Below, piece by piece: positions 25,601 to 37,262 of a stretch of DNA of 64,000 bases. The position numbers and the translations under genes were made by a program. Every line of letters starts with the position of its first letter. Within the stretch, counting starts at the first letter, position 1. The stretch is from assembly GCA_030522415.1 (NCBI GenBank), contig CM060109.1:33734892-33798891 (forward strand), written 5' to 3'. The notes beneath the pieces were generated by a model, which searched no databases, was not told where the DNA came from, and saw only the letters and a list, made by a program, of their open reading frames with translations. The DNA comes from Channallabes apus. Lineage: Eukaryota > Chordata > Actinopteri > Siluriformes > Clariidae.

Positions 25601-27999
25601 CTTTGGACGCCTTCAGCATTCCTTTACAATGTAGAAAGAAATAAAAATCAGGAACGATCATGGAGTTAGAAAGTGATCTAAAACTTTTGAACGGTAGTGT
25701 GTGTGTGTGTGTGTGTTTCCAGTTTAGGCTTGAAAGCATCTTTCCTGAATTACGATATAGAAGAAGGAATTTTCTTTTTTGTTGAGGTGGATATGCAATC
25801 TTGTTCATCTGATTATTAGACTGATGTCCCTGTTGAACTTAATTGGTTTTGGGGAGGGCATGTGACTTAAATTTTGGCTGCAATCCATGTCGCATTCCTT
25901 AGTTAAACACCCATGAAATTTTGTAAAGTTACAGGAATGTGCCATCTTTATCTCACCTGTGTCACACAAGAAGCATGGTTCCCAGTCCTGAGAAAGAACA
26001 TTACAGAAAACCTGTTTAGTCAGAACTTACATATATTAAATAAGCCTGGAGCAGAAAAAAGAATTGCAAAACTAGAGCATTTCTAGCAGTGTGAACCTAA
26101 GTCCAGTTAGTTGGATTCTGTAGCTTCTTTAGTATCTTTGTCTGATTAGGCAGAAACCATAGTATTTTGTTACATTATGCTACATAAAGGTAACACAAAG
26201 TATTGTTGCATGCAGCAAACATGATTTCTTTCATCTGTCCCTGTCATCTCATGTTTAAGAAATTCATCCTTGTGGAAAATTTCAACATTGTTTCCATGTT
26301 TGTGAGGGGGAAGGCTTAGTATTAGCTGTCTTCCATAGCAAACATTAAGTGCACACTGCATGTTTTCACGGATGTTTTCATGCATGTTTTTGGTGCTGCT
26401 TAAATTTAGGGGGTTTTTTTTCATCAAAGCAAAGAAACATCATAAAATAGGTCTGAGCCAGCCTAATTAATATGCACGGTGTTACGGAAAATTATTGGAA
26501 ATCAATCACAAGCCAAATGCAGATCAGATACTTTTATTCTCGTCACAGCACTTGCGGCTGTAGCTAAAGTGCAATTTTTCCTATTAACTTTGTTTATTGT
26601 AAAAAAAAAATTCTAGATTTAGGTTTGCCTAAATTCATTAGTCTTATGCAATTAAATATTCCACTATGTCAACTTTTTACCTTGATAATATTAAAATCTT
26701 GGTTGTAGTTGCAGAAATCAGTGAAGTGAGTGAAATCGTGAGATCTTGGAAAGACTGTTTGGTATAATAAAAATAACATACTTCACTAATTTATCATTCC
26801 AAGACTAGCTACCATTTTATGAACATGCAGTCTTTTTGGCATTGCTGAGTAAAAAGCCAGTGCAAAACCGTCCTTAACATGAGTGCCAATACTACATTAG
26901 TACCACAATAAGAGGGCATTAAGTTTTCCAACAATAATCCCAGTTAAAATTCTCATTTATGTTTGCCATGATCTGGGTTATCCACTGTAGCTTATTGTTG
27001 TGCAAACATTCCCGCAGCTTTGCGTTCTTTCTGATTCCCCTTTAAAATCTGTAAATATAATGTCTCGACCGTCCCGCAGTATGAATTTTAAAATCTGCGC
27101 AGGTGCAAATGCGTTCAGTGAGGAAGTTCTGTGGATTCCATCTAAATATAGTTCTGCTGGAGTTTTAATAATGGTTAATATATGAATATGTTTTAGTTAT
27201 TGTTAATCATTTGTTTGATCTTTTTGTGTGTTCTGTATCTTAATTACTTTTCTAATATTTAATCACCTGCTCATGAAAGGTGTTAATATCAGTAGACAGG
27301 ATTCAGGTTAAATTTTCCAAGTTCCCCCAAAGGTTCCAAACCATCTTATTCTTTTCTTCTTCAGGAAGTTCATTCTGAACCCATAATTGCTGATGCATAC
27401 AGAGACATCAAGAGAAGAGACAGATCCAGAAAAAAAGATCAAACACCGGTAGCTCACCTTTCTGTCAAGACCCCCATGGACTTTGCAAGCAGTAAGCAAA
27501 TGCCACTATGTAAGTTAGATATAAACATTTATTGTATTGATGATCAGTTTTAACTCATCCTTAAATTGAATTTGCAGCTGACACCAACATCGTGACCACT
27601 ATCCATTGGAACCAATTTCATGGCACTCTGACCAAAGTCAAATACCACGACGGACGGTTCGTGATGGAGGAGCATGGATGGTATTACGTGTATGCCAAGA
27701 CCTGTTTCCGGTATGCCCCTGATCACGCCACAAAGAAGCAGGATGTTAGCAATGTCCAACTGATTCAGTATATTTTTCATGAGAGTCACACCCAGTCTCA
27801 ACTCAAACCTGTGCTGTTGTCAAAAAGCGGAGGCACGTTCAATTGGAGTGACCCAAACTACAACATGTACTGTGTGCAACAAGGAAGAAGTGTCCGGTTG
27901 GGACCAAGTGATGGCCTTTTTGTCAATGTGTCCAATTCTTGGCTTTTGGATCCAGAGCCAGAGGGGACTTACTTTGGTGTCTTTAAAATAAGCACCTGA
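21403..27999 (+). CDS. tnfsf11: TNFSF11 (RANKL), four coding exons
   Basis: TNF-superfamily ligand of RANK; in mammals it drives osteoclast formation and lymphoid development as a type II membrane protein or shed trimer. Exons are 21403-21591, 23346-23375, 27365-27491 and 27578-27999, all GT-AG and in frame, giving about 255 residues. Exon 1 has a short cytoplasmic tail (NDYRGYLRNHMDMEHGG, compare human DYTKYLRGSEEMGGG) and a hydrophobic membrane span (PLIFGTLAVMGLLQVASSVT). The last exon carries the TNF-homology domain with HGWYYVYAKTCFR and the ending LLDPEPEGTYFGVFKIS, close to human LLDPDQDATYFGAFK. It is about 60 residues shorter than human RANKL, all of it in the stalk: either the fish stalk is short or one exon in the 4 kb third intron was missed. 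AKAP11 upstream and EPSTI1 downstream agree with human gene order. Confidence 0.95.
21858..21880. repeat. (TG)n tract in TNFSF11 intron 1
   Basis: Short TG run within the CpG-rich zone. Nearby tracts of the same kind lie at 22484-22509 (AC) and 22613-22634 (TG). Confidence 0.9.
23346..23375 (+). CDS. tnfsf11: TNFSF11 microexon (stalk)
   Basis: Thirty bases between TTTTCAG and GAG/GTGAGT reading VDLSSAQPIE, phase 0 on both sides. It extends the extracellular stalk. Support is strong splice sites plus frame; the sequence itself is too short to compare. Confidence 0.75.
23376..27364 (+). other. TNFSF11 intron, possible missed stalk exon
   Basis: Four kilobases, mostly AT-rich, with one internally deleted Tc1-like copy (25336-25700). 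I looked for a phase 0-0 exon for the stalk that human RANKL has and found none I can support. Confidence 0.6.
25336..25700 (+). mobile_element. internally deleted Tc1-like copy
   Basis: Same family as 40672, 44726, 50506 and 54872. It begins in the transposase start (frame reads LARTVLSSAFAKS and HNETGSHEGRPRRTRPKPTS) and jumps to the terminal segment ATGTAGAAAGAAATAAAAAT...AACTTTTGAACGGTAGTGT. It lies in the third TNFSF11 intron. Confidence 0.6.
27365..27491 (+). CDS. tnfsf11: TNFSF11 exon: membrane-proximal stalk and start of TNF domain
   Basis: Acceptor CTTCTTCAG ends at 27364 and the donor is GCA/GTAAGC at 27492 (phase 1). It reads EVHSEPIIADAYRDI, then a basic run KRRDRSRKK, then TPVAHLSVKTPMDFAS. 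The AHLS segment aligns with human PFAHLTIN, the first strand of the TNF domain. Confidence 0.92.
27578..27999 (+). CDS. tnfsf11: TNFSF11 last coding exon: TNF-homology domain
   Basis: Acceptor TTTGCAG ends at 27577. It encodes 139 residues plus the split threonine codon and a TGA at 27997-27999. The TNF signature region is RFVMEEHGWYYVYAKTC. Later strands read NYNMYCVQQGRSVRLGPSDG and SWLLDPEPEGTYFGVFKIS. This is the receptor-binding, trimer-forming part. Confidence 0.95.
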
Positions 28000-28855
28000 C
28001 TTTTTATTTCTTTTTTGCTACTGAACTGGTTTATGCACAATTTACAGTCTGATGAACAATTTCAACATGACCAAGAACCACTGAGCACTTATATTTTAGA
28101 TCACTGACTTCTGACTTTTTTCAATATTGATTTATATTGTACATCATTAATGGCACATCAGACTTCTAACTGTTAATTTTGTTATAAAAGTTTTGTCATG
28201 TTAACAATAGCTGCCAAAGTAGGTTAAGACAGCATTGCTATTTGGTTACGGACTTCACTTGCTCTTCACACGTTTATTCAAACCTTGTAGTAACAAACCA
28301 GATGAAAATCTGTTTGTGAATGTTAAATATAGGAGCACACTTATGGATATCTGCTCCCAGAAGGAAGTTGCAAAGTCAAGGAACGTTTGTTGGATCCAGT
28401 AACTGGTCAACACTAGGTGGTCGAGTTAAAGTTTGTGTATCAAGCAGAAAAAACCACACATGAATAGTTCTAGTTCTCTCAGATCTCTGATTTTAGAAAT
28501 GCTTTTCAAAACCTTAATCTTACTACTTGTTACTTAGCAAGCTGAAGTCCGTGAACAGATTTGGCACTGATTTTGAAACACCCAATTTAATACAATGTTG
28601 AAAAAATAACAAAAAAGACTGTTGGATGTCTGCATTATGCAGGCTATGTTTATCAATCAGATTTTGTGAGTTATGCAACATTTCTTTAAACAAAGCAAAA
28701 CAAAATCAAAGATAGCTGGACTGTCTTTTAGTCATTGTGAGAGCTGAAAAGATTGACATGAATACAGTGAACCAAACTGTGTTTGGTACATGCTAATTTA
28801 AAGAGTTATTTTTCATTTCATCGTTAATGGAGGAAATGAGAAAATGCACTAAATG

Positions 28856-28868
28856 TATTTATTTATTT
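28856..28868 (+). promoter_or_regulatory. AU-rich element in TNFSF11 3'UTR
   Basis: TATTTATTTATTT: overlapping AUUUA pentamers including the UUAUUUAUU nonamer (28859-28867), a motif that destabilises many cytokine mRNAs. Confidence 0.6.
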
Positions 28869-29245
28869 TTTATGATGAAAAGATGGGCATTTGTAAAATG
28901 TTCTGTCTTATTCTAAGGCTCTTGTACAGTGTGTATGTCTGCCTAAGCTCCATTCTTTCCACAGGTTTTAGATGATACACATTGACTAGGTCAGTTGTAG
29001 ATGCGCTTTTATTGCAAATGGGGGAAGCACAGGGCTCCTTTTAAACCTTATTTCGAGTGGTTTCTCATTAAAGAAACTTTTGTATTTATGTATCTTATAT
29101 TTGACAATTCTGTGCACAAATTCTCATTCAAAGCAGCATTTATTGCTGTTCAACATACAATTTAAATTTCAACTTAAAATTTTAAAGATTTTTCATATCA
29201 TCAAATGTTTTTTTAATAGTATTGTTTATTTATATCATTCTGACT

Positions 29246-29251
29246 AATAAA
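29246..29251 (+). promoter_or_regulatory. poly(A) signal, TNFSF11
   Basis: AATAAA in the context GACTAATAAAAATAC, 1.25 kb after the TNFSF11 stop. Confidence 0.6.
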
Positions 29252-29878
29252 AATACTTTTTACAAATATGCCTAAAATGCTGTATTTCTGGTATTGCTTT
29301 TAAGTTAAAAGTTAATTTCCAGATATTGGTTGTCTAGCTTGTTCTATGGGCATTAGTGGCTCAGCAGGAGTCTTCTCACCTGCCATGTGAAAAGGTCGGC
29401 TTCACATTCCAGCCATTGCTCCGTACTTATCCCCTGGGGTTGTGGGGGCACTTTGTGCTGGTCCTAAGCCAGGATAAAAATGAATGGTTGTATCAGGAAG
29501 GGCATCAAGAATAAAACCTGTGTCAGAATTAGATTAATGTGGCAACCCAAATGAAAGCAGCCAAAAAAAATCAATAACAGCTGCTTAGCTTGTTTTGTTC
29601 AGTAGTTCTGTCATTGACTAAGTGGCATAAATGTCCTTCAGTAGGTCAGGATAATTCATATATATTAACATTTAAAATCGAACTCAATTTTACTTAATTT
29701 TAGAGAAAAGGTGTTTATGAAATATTTATCATATATAATAGATGTAATACATTACACTATATAACCGTAACAAAAATATTTTATATTTGTTAATTGGATG
29801 AGACGTTACTGGTCTCTTTTTTTTATTCATTTATCGCATTAAAGGACAAGGTTTAGTGGTAATTTTAAGTCCAATGTA

Positions 29879-30458
29879 CGAGGGGCGTTCAAGTCAAACA
29901 AGTTCAGTTATGTGGTTAAAAAACACCTTTACTGTATGTCTCCATATAATCCCCTAGTAGTCCGATGCATTTATACTGTAGTTTCACTAGTGCTTGCAAG
30001 TTCTTTTAGTACACCGAAGCCATGATTGGACTGCCTGCTTCATGTCTGAAACGCTTCTCTCCCAGGAACTCCTTTAATGGCTTAAACGGGTAGTAATCAA
30101 CTAGAATGAGGTCGGGACTGTATAGTGGTGTGGCAATAACTCCCAGCTGAGTTCCTGTAAAGTGCAAGTGGAGCGGTGCGCAGTATGAGGTTGTGTGTTG
30201 TCACATAGTCTGTTTTATCCATTAAAGGACCGCACCATTGAAGGAGCTTCTAGCAATTCAGGTCATTACGTGAAGCAGGCAGTCTGATTATGTCGTACTG
30301 AGAAAACTTTCTATCTTGATGGTATTTAAGCACTAGTGAAAATGCTGGGATAAGTATATTAATGTACCAAGGGATTATATATAGAAATAGAGGCAGTTCT
30401 GTTCATGCTATGTTATTCTGGTCATTCAGAAGTCCTGTTTTGACTTGAATGGCCCCCA
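29879..30458. mobile_element. non-autonomous mariner element with TA duplication
   Basis: 580 bp flanked by TA. The ends CGAGGGGCGTTCAAGTC and (reverse complement) TGGGGGCCATTCAAGTC are imperfect 17-bp inverted repeats. Internally it has an inverted pair GACTGCCTGCTTCATG / CGTGAAGCAGGCAGTC (about 30028 and 30269). No intact transposase. Located 0.6 kb past the TNFSF11 poly(A) site. Confidence 0.75.
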
Positions 30459-31229
30459 TAAAATGCATGTGTCATATTGGTAATAAAAGCCAGCTGCTTA
30501 AAGCTAATAAACACTGATTAATCTTCCTAAGTACATCCATCCATGAAGACAATTGATGCAGTCCACATTTCTCTGCTGGATTTCAATTACTAGAGGCAAA
30601 CTATTTGCCAGAATGTGCCCTGAAATGGGGTGAGTGGGGGCATTGACTGAAATAAAGCCATGTTTTATAACCAAATGGTACTTTTGTCAGCAGAACACGG
30701 AGCATTGATACATTATACGATTAGTGGACGTTTTATGGGTTTCTGTGGTGGGGTGAAAATGGCTTTAAGGTAGGATTTATGATGCAGCTGTGAGCTTGTT
30801 ATGCACATTAAGGTTACTTAGAAGTTTGCACGCTCACACTCCTTTGCTGACTAAGTATAGATTTTTTTTGTTCTGTGCCACATTTTAGAACTCTAACTGA
30901 AAGCTGTCCTCTGAGACTTGGGCAGAAAATTAATTAAATAATGGCCCCTGTGCTGACCTTAGCTTGTGTGCCCACAGTCTTCAGGACCTTGGACAGCACA
31001 GTTTCTATCTGCGTAATCCATCAAGGCTAAGCCCAAAGATTGGTAAAAACATTCAATAGTTATTACTCGATTGGTTTTGTTTATTATCCCTTGTGGTTAC
31101 AGGCTGATACGTTTTTTTGTAAACAGTAGTAAAGTCAGAGGCCCGGAAGCATGAGTAGTAACTGCCAAATGACAATTACATTTTATTTTTGGTAATAGTC
31201 TTTAAAGGTCATCTGTGCAATAAACTGTA

Positions 31230-31575
31230 TGACCAAAAGTATGTAGACAACTAACTAATCACACCAGTATGTGCTTGTTGATCCCATTAAAAATGTAGCC
31301 CCCTATCTCCTTGCCACTTTGCTCCTATAATAATTTCCTCTCATTAACAGGATTTTAGTCACTGTGGGGTTTTGTGCCCAACTGGCCACATAGTATTTGT
31401 GAGATCAGTGAGTGCAGTGAGTGTTCTAGTTCATCTGAGTGGTATTGAGTGGGGTTGAGCTCAGTGTGTGCAAGCCAATTGAGTTCTTCAACCACTTGGC
31501 AAACCATGTCTTTATGGAGCTCACCTTGCGCAAAAGTGGATTGGTCATGATGAAATAGTACTGAACCGTTTAGTT
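31230..31575 (-). mobile_element. truncated Tc1-like element
   Basis: Starts after TA with TGACCAAAAGTATGTAGACA, the same terminal type as 7994-8456. The rest is antisense transposase with stretches such as GGCAAACCATGTCTTTATGG. The right terminus was not recognised. Confidence 0.6.
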
Positions 31576-31676
31576 CCACACGTTTACATATTGATATTTT
31601 GCCAATTTATTAAAGTAAATTAAGTTTGTAAATGTACTTAATTCTAAACTTTAGTTTAATAAACTTTAGTTCAGTT

Positions 31677-31680
<4 letters not shown>

Positions 31681-31746
<66 letters not shown>
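31681..31746. repeat. (TA)n tract
   Basis: About 33 TA units, followed by T-rich sequence. Confidence 0.97.
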
Positions 31747-31750
<4 letters not shown>

Positions 31751-34702
31751 TTTTTTTATATATATTATTTTTTTTGTTCAACTTACATATTTTATTTGAA
31801 TGGAATTTCTGCCCTTAATTAAAATAATTTAATAGATTAATAGAATCGATTAATCATTTGTTTAGTGCAATATGATAATTATATAGCATACAAAGAAGAA
31901 AAATGTAAGAAATTTTAACATTGTGATTCCCACATATGGATGTGGATGTGATCATCACATGTTCACGCACTTTGGGCCATATGAGGTTTTAGCAGTGGTT
32001 ATTATAATGGGAAAAAACTGTACTAATATACTGTAGTAACTGACCCAGTCCTCCTTCTGGCATGTAATGTGTAATCAAATTATTTTAAAAGAGAAAATTA
32101 CAATTTGCATTTTTGTACATTACTTGTAAAATTGTATACATGGTTTGGGCACCACAACCACATACTGTAATATATAATTATATTAACATAATGTTTTTTT
32201 TCCCAAGTAAAGTTAACATCACTTTTTTATTTTACTTACCTATTTTTAAAAATAGGGAAAATTTATAAATGTGGTCCATGCAAAAGTCTGGATACACTGC
32301 TAATACAAAGTAAAACCCCATTTGACATCAACCACAGCTTGAAAATGTGTTTCATAGCCAGAAAGGAAACTCTGAAATATTCTTGCAAGGAATAATGGGT
32401 AAACCTTTGTTAGACTTTTGTTTTCTTACATTAAAATATTTGGATTTGTACTATAAGAAAGTTTTTATATACAGTATCTCACTATTGTATATTAGGTGAT
32501 CTACTGTTTAGCATATAGGAGCCAGTTTAACCATTAAACTGGATGTGAAGATGAGTTCATACAAGCTTTCCTCCCTCTTGTAGATACAATTTTTTAGTTA
32601 TTACATATTCTATAGTAATTACTCAAGTAAAAAGCCAATATGATACCTAATACCGTCCTGCTTGGCTTTCTATGTAAACATTCCTTTAACGGCCAGGTTT
32701 TTTATTGCCGCCATCCGTGTAACACACTGAAATGACTTCCCATCAAAGACAAGCTTGTTTGGGTGCAGGTTCCACCACATATTCTTTATTTCATTACAAT
32801 GCTAACGTAGTTGTAATGTGCAATAAATTACATATTACATTTTTATGATATATGTGGCTTATTGTTTTTCAGTTATTGGGAATAACAGTCATTTCAATGT
32901 TTCATCACATATACAGTAACAATATAGAACTGTTAATGCATAATACTAGTTTTGTTTTTAAAAATGACAAAAAACAAACAAACAAAAAGAGGCACACTCA
33001 ATAGGAATACACAACACAGCAAGTTGTCCAGTGCATCTCTGGATCTTATGAAAGTGCACTTCTTACCGCAAACTATAATAATACACATTATTGCATATAA
33101 TATCTATGTGGTTAATTAATTTTTTAAATAATAGGAAAATAAGCTGAAACAGTATGGGAATTAAGTGATACTCCCTATAGCGTTATACAAAAAAATAACT
33201 GCAGTTGCACCAGTTAACAGATTTGTTGTATTTAATGTTCAGAAGTAAAATTAAAATTGTTATTTCATTAACAGGAATAGTAGCAGGAGAGGGAATCCCC
33301 TGGTGATTCATCCATGATGATGTTACCTTAAAGCAATTTAGAAATGAATGGCCTCTTTTTTCAAAGTAAGAAAGATTATTGCCAGGTTTATTATAAAGCT
33401 CTTTGCATATACAGACTTTAATCACGGAGTAGTATGCACTTAAAGTCATATTTGAGATTTACATTTCAAAAGTACAAGACACTATTGTACACATTGCAGA
33501 TTGTGATAAAGGTTACTTAGGTTCATCTTTAAGGATAATTAATTGCTGAAGGTAAAGTGGTCAGGATATTTCATATCTGTATGATATGTACTGTCTCTCC
33601 ATGACAGTATACATGTGGGGCTCCTCTGGGTTTTCTGGTTTCCTTCAATCTCCCAGAAAAGGGCAATGGATTTGCTACTCTAAATTTGTAATTTTCTAAT
33701 GGCAATTAATGCTGATGTCTACTATGTATGAGTCATTAATATTTAAAGTTCAAAGTAGCACATATGTCATACTGTGACAAAGATGGCCTGACTGTGACAC
33801 ATACATTATAAGTCACATAATGCTCTAAACCTACCAACCTTGCATATGATTAAATTAGGACTAGTTTTCTTACTGCCAAACTGCCATCACAAGTAGAGGT
33901 TAATTGCTGATGGCTAACCACCCGCTCTAGCTTAGCCATGGCTGTTACTCACCACAGCATAGAATCTTCTTACACCTAAAGGTATTCCTGACTTCTGCTC
34001 TGTGGAACAAATAGGACAGTAGAAATCTAACTTCATGATCTTATCTACTGTACTGTATATCGCTCTTAAATGGGGACAAGAAACCATTCACAGTAAACAT
34101 ACATTCTAGCTATGTGTCAGGTTTGATAGTATCTGTAATCTTTGAGTGCTTATACTGTAATTGAACAAAACCCTATAAATAGCAGGCAGGCTTGCCCAAT
34201 GCAAACTTGTAATCTTATCTACATCTGTATCAAATGAGGACATGTGTCCCAGTTAACATTGTTCTTTTTAAATGTACAGTATGTGTCAGTATGTGATAGC
34301 ATCTTTTTTGGATCGCTTTCCAAACACTATAAATGCCAGTAAAGCTCGCATGACGCACTGTAATGTTTTTTTAAAAACAGAAATGTTGATTCTAAGACAA
34401 CAAGATTCAAAGATAACATGACTTTAGTTTGTACTTGCTTAATCACTTTCTATAAAGGGATAATCATTTATATCACACCTTTTTATCTAGCATGATGAAG
34501 TCAGGAGGCATCATAACCCCTATTTTCTACTGTATATCATAACTAGCCACACAAGGTAAGCTAAGCTATGGACATTTATATTCTGCTCCAGTTCAAACAT
34601 TTCTGCCGTTAAGAAACCACTTTTTTTTTGTTGCTTCGAAGAACAAGTTTTTTTTTCACACTGGTTTTCATCATAGAACAGAATCAACACTAAGGTTATA
34701 CT

Positions 34703-35000
34703 AATCTACTGGTTAGCCCGTCACAGTCGCTTTGCACCTCCGGGGTCCAGGATCAATTCCTACCTCGGGTCTGTGTACATGGATTTTGGATGTTCTCCTC
34801 GTGCTTGGTGGGTTTCCTCCGAGTGCTCTGGTTTCCTCCCACAGCCCAAAGACGTGCAGATCAGGCTAACTGCCTGTCATGTGTGAATGAGTTTGTGCAT
34901 GTGTGCATGCCCTGTTATGGATTGGCACCCCATCCAGGGTTGGGCCTAAGTCTCCTGGGATGGGCTCCAGGCCCATCTGCGACCCTGTATACAGGATAAT
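34703..35000 (+). mobile_element. tRNA-derived SINE, full-length-like copy
   Basis: Head with TGGTTAGCCCGTCACAGTCG and a B-box-like AGGATCAATTCC (about 34747-34758). The body GGTTTCCTCCGAGTGCTCTG, TTTCCTCCCACAGCCCAAAG and GGATTGGCACCCCATCCAGG follows. It is the same family as the minus-strand copies at 50136, 60985, 62420 and 63850. Confidence 0.65.
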
Positions 35001-35138
35001 GCAGTATAATGCTGACATCTGTCATTTCTGAGAGTGTGTAATGTGACAGCATTTGTACTTATGCAACATTTACTCATGCAACATTCACAATTTCTGGTGC
35101 ATATTATGACTCTACCAGTAACATTAACACTTGAGCTA

Positions 35139-35144
<6 letters not shown>

Positions 35145-35214
<70 letters not shown>
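35145..35214. repeat. (TA)n tract
   Basis: About 35 TA units. Confidence 0.97.
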
Positions 35215-35894
35215 TACTACACAACTAAACATTCTAGTCTAAATATGCTTTTGATGATCATCCACTCATTCATATTCATATTGAGTCTAATAAGTTTCCA
35301 TGCAATGTGGCTTAGTAGGATGTTTGCTCAGATGGTTTCTCTTTGTACCAGATGGTTTGATAAACATATCAGACCTATGTGGAAACTCAAATGGAAACTC
35401 AATTGTTGGTTTGAATGTCCTAAATAAAGTTATGAGGTGATTTATTGGCCAAAACACTGTATTTACACTTACATCTAAACACAGTAGTATACGTTACAAA
35501 CAGTGAATCATTATGGACGATCTAAAATCAACATAACAACAAAAAATGTGGAGCTTCTCAGGTCTGTCTGAAAGATTCGTCTGTAGAAAAAATTTTACTA
35601 ACAATCACAAACCATTATAGAGACTCCTTCCATAAACAAACATCTCTTTCCAGGAAAAAAAAAAAACAATTTCAATGATTATGTACTTTCCTTTGTCAAT
35701 TTTTTTTCCCCCACATTTATTATCAGCCTTAGCCTGTTTTAATTTTCCATCACAAGTTGCTGGGAACAAGCTGTTATTATAGAATCATATTTGTATTCGA
35801 ACATGGACATTAATAACCCTGTGAGATATCTTATCTGATCTTATAAGATCTTATAAGATGCTGACGCTCTTATCCAGAGCGACTTCCAAAAGTG

Positions 35895-36240
35895 CTTAAA
35901 GGGCACCTACAGTGCTACATGGACTTTTTCAAGCTGTTTGGACTGCATTGTGTGTTAGGAGAGGGTGTACACAACCACTCTACAGTGATAAAGAGCCGCC
36001 CAGCGATTTTCTTTTAATTTAATAATATAACATGCCCCTTCTGAAATCAGCCCGTTTTCAAAAGCCTGTCGGTGTGAACTCACACCAACAGAGGCCGCTC
36101 CTACTACAATTGATTGACACTGGTGTTTTAGCAAAGACCCGCCCCGAGTGAAAAAAAGAGCCGTCGGCCATTGTTATTCTACACGGGAGCAAAATGGCAC
36201 CTACATGAGTGTGGTGTGCTGTTTGTTGCAGCAGCCTTGC
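35895..36240. mobile_element. hAT-like MITE, left half
   Basis: Begins AAAGGGCACCTACAGTGCTA and contains CTTTTTCAAGCTGTTTGGAC and a CCCGCCCC-rich internal part, as in common fish non-autonomous elements (from memory). It stops where the tRNA-like array begins. Confidence 0.4.
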
Positions 36241-36243
36241 AGT

Positions 36244-36313
36244 AGTGCGGTGGTCTAGTGGTTAGGATTCGGCGCTTTCACGTGGGAGACCTGGGTTCGA
36301 TTCCTGCTTAAGG
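36244..36313 (+). tRNA. tRNA-Glu-like sequence, unit 1 (probable pseudogene)
   Basis: Perfect A box TGGTCTAGTGG (36251-36261) and B box GGTTCGATTCC (36294-36304), with a T7 Pol III terminator at about 36320. D arm and T loop match tRNA-Glu. The anticodon loop reads around TTTCA (Glu UUC if functional). The acceptor stem halves do not pair, and the anticodon stem has mismatches. Confidence 0.6.
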
Positions 36314-36722
36314 TACATGCTTTTTTTGCACTACATATTTATAAAGTTTTTCTAATGTTCGTTTAGTAACGAGGCGAGTGCGCTATGCTTCGGTAAGCTT
36401 TTCTGACATAAGGAGAGACTCAGTCACACACACACACACACACACACAATGCTTCGCGTGTATGTTGTCCTATTCCCGACATCTATATGCCTCATTCACA
36501 CACACAGACACACACACACACGTTGTTTGTCAGAAAGGTCTCTGTTTATTAACAGCAAAAGATCGGTATAAATATGTTTGACTAAACGCCTGTGCTATAG
36601 ACATATGTTACTACAAATGAACCATTGTAAATGTCCTGGTGAGATCCCGAAAAAAAAACAATGCTTCGCGTGTATAAGGTCGCGGGTTGAATAGCCGGCA
36701 TTTCAGCAGTGGTAACCGTTAA

Positions 36723-36792
36723 TCCTTCGTGGTGTAGTGGCTAGGATGCCGCGCTCTAACGCGGTAGCCCCGGGTTCGATTCCCCCTCAAGG
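36723..36792 (+). tRNA. tRNA-like sequence, unit 2 (tRNA-Glu-derived, odd anticodon)
   Basis: A box TGGTGTAGTGG (36730-36740), perfect B box GGTTCGATTCC (36773-36783) and a T5 run after the gene. Acceptor CCTT pairs with AAGG. The anticodon arm is CCGCG-CTCTAA-CGCGG, a perfect stem with only six loop bases, so the identity is unclear. Probable pseudogene. Confidence 0.55.
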
Positions 36793-37191
36793 TGGCACAT
36801 GCTTTTTGCACTACATATTTATAAAATTTTTCTAAAAGTTCGTTTAGTAACGAGGCGAGTGCGCTATGCTTCGGTAAGCTTTTCTGACATAAGGAGAGAC
36901 TCACACACACACACACACAATGCTTCGCGTGTATGATGTCCTATTCCCGGCATCTGTATGACAGTCAGAGACACACACACACACACACACACGTTGTCTG
37001 TCAGAAAAGTCTCTGTTTATTAACAGCAAAAGATCGGTATAAATATGTTTGACTAAACGCCTGTGCTATAGACATATGTTACTACAAATTAACCATTGTA
37101 AATGTCCTGGTGAGATCCCGAAAAAAACAAATGCTTCGCGTGTATAAGGTCGCGGGTTGAATTGCTGGCATTTCCAAACGGCAGCCATTAA

Positions 37192-37262
37192 TCCTCCGTG
37201 GTCTAGTGGGTAGGATACGGCGCTCTCAGCGCAGCAACTCAAGTTCGATTCCCGGTCTGGGA
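37192..37262 (+). tRNA. tRNA-Glu(CUC)-like sequence, unit 3
   Basis: 71-nt cloverleaf register identical to tRNA-Glu: A box TGGTCTAGTGG (37199-37209), B box AGTTCGATTCC (37242-37252), a seven-base loop CTCTCAG with anticodon CTC, and the T-loop side CCCGG kept. Several acceptor and T-stem mismatches make it a probable pseudogene. It is the best Glu match of the three. Confidence 0.6.

Larger units (their letters stand above)
28000..29271 (+). other. tnfsf11: TNFSF11 3'UTR
   Basis: About 1.25 kb of AT-rich sequence after the stop with an AU-rich element (28856-28868) and a terminal AATAAA (29246-29251). No repeats were recognised inside. Confidence 0.7.

Noticed and set aside
27020..27104. 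Possible extra TNFSF11 exon between CCCGCAG and GCGCAG/GTGCAA
   Set aside because: Its 85 bases would shift the frame between the phase-0 microexon and the phase-0 stalk exon, and the peptide resembles no RANKL stalk.
36723..36792. Amber-suppressor tRNA (CTA anticodon)
   Set aside because: The anticodon loop has six bases in the only register with a paired stem, and T-stem pairs are lost; a functional suppressor is not supported.
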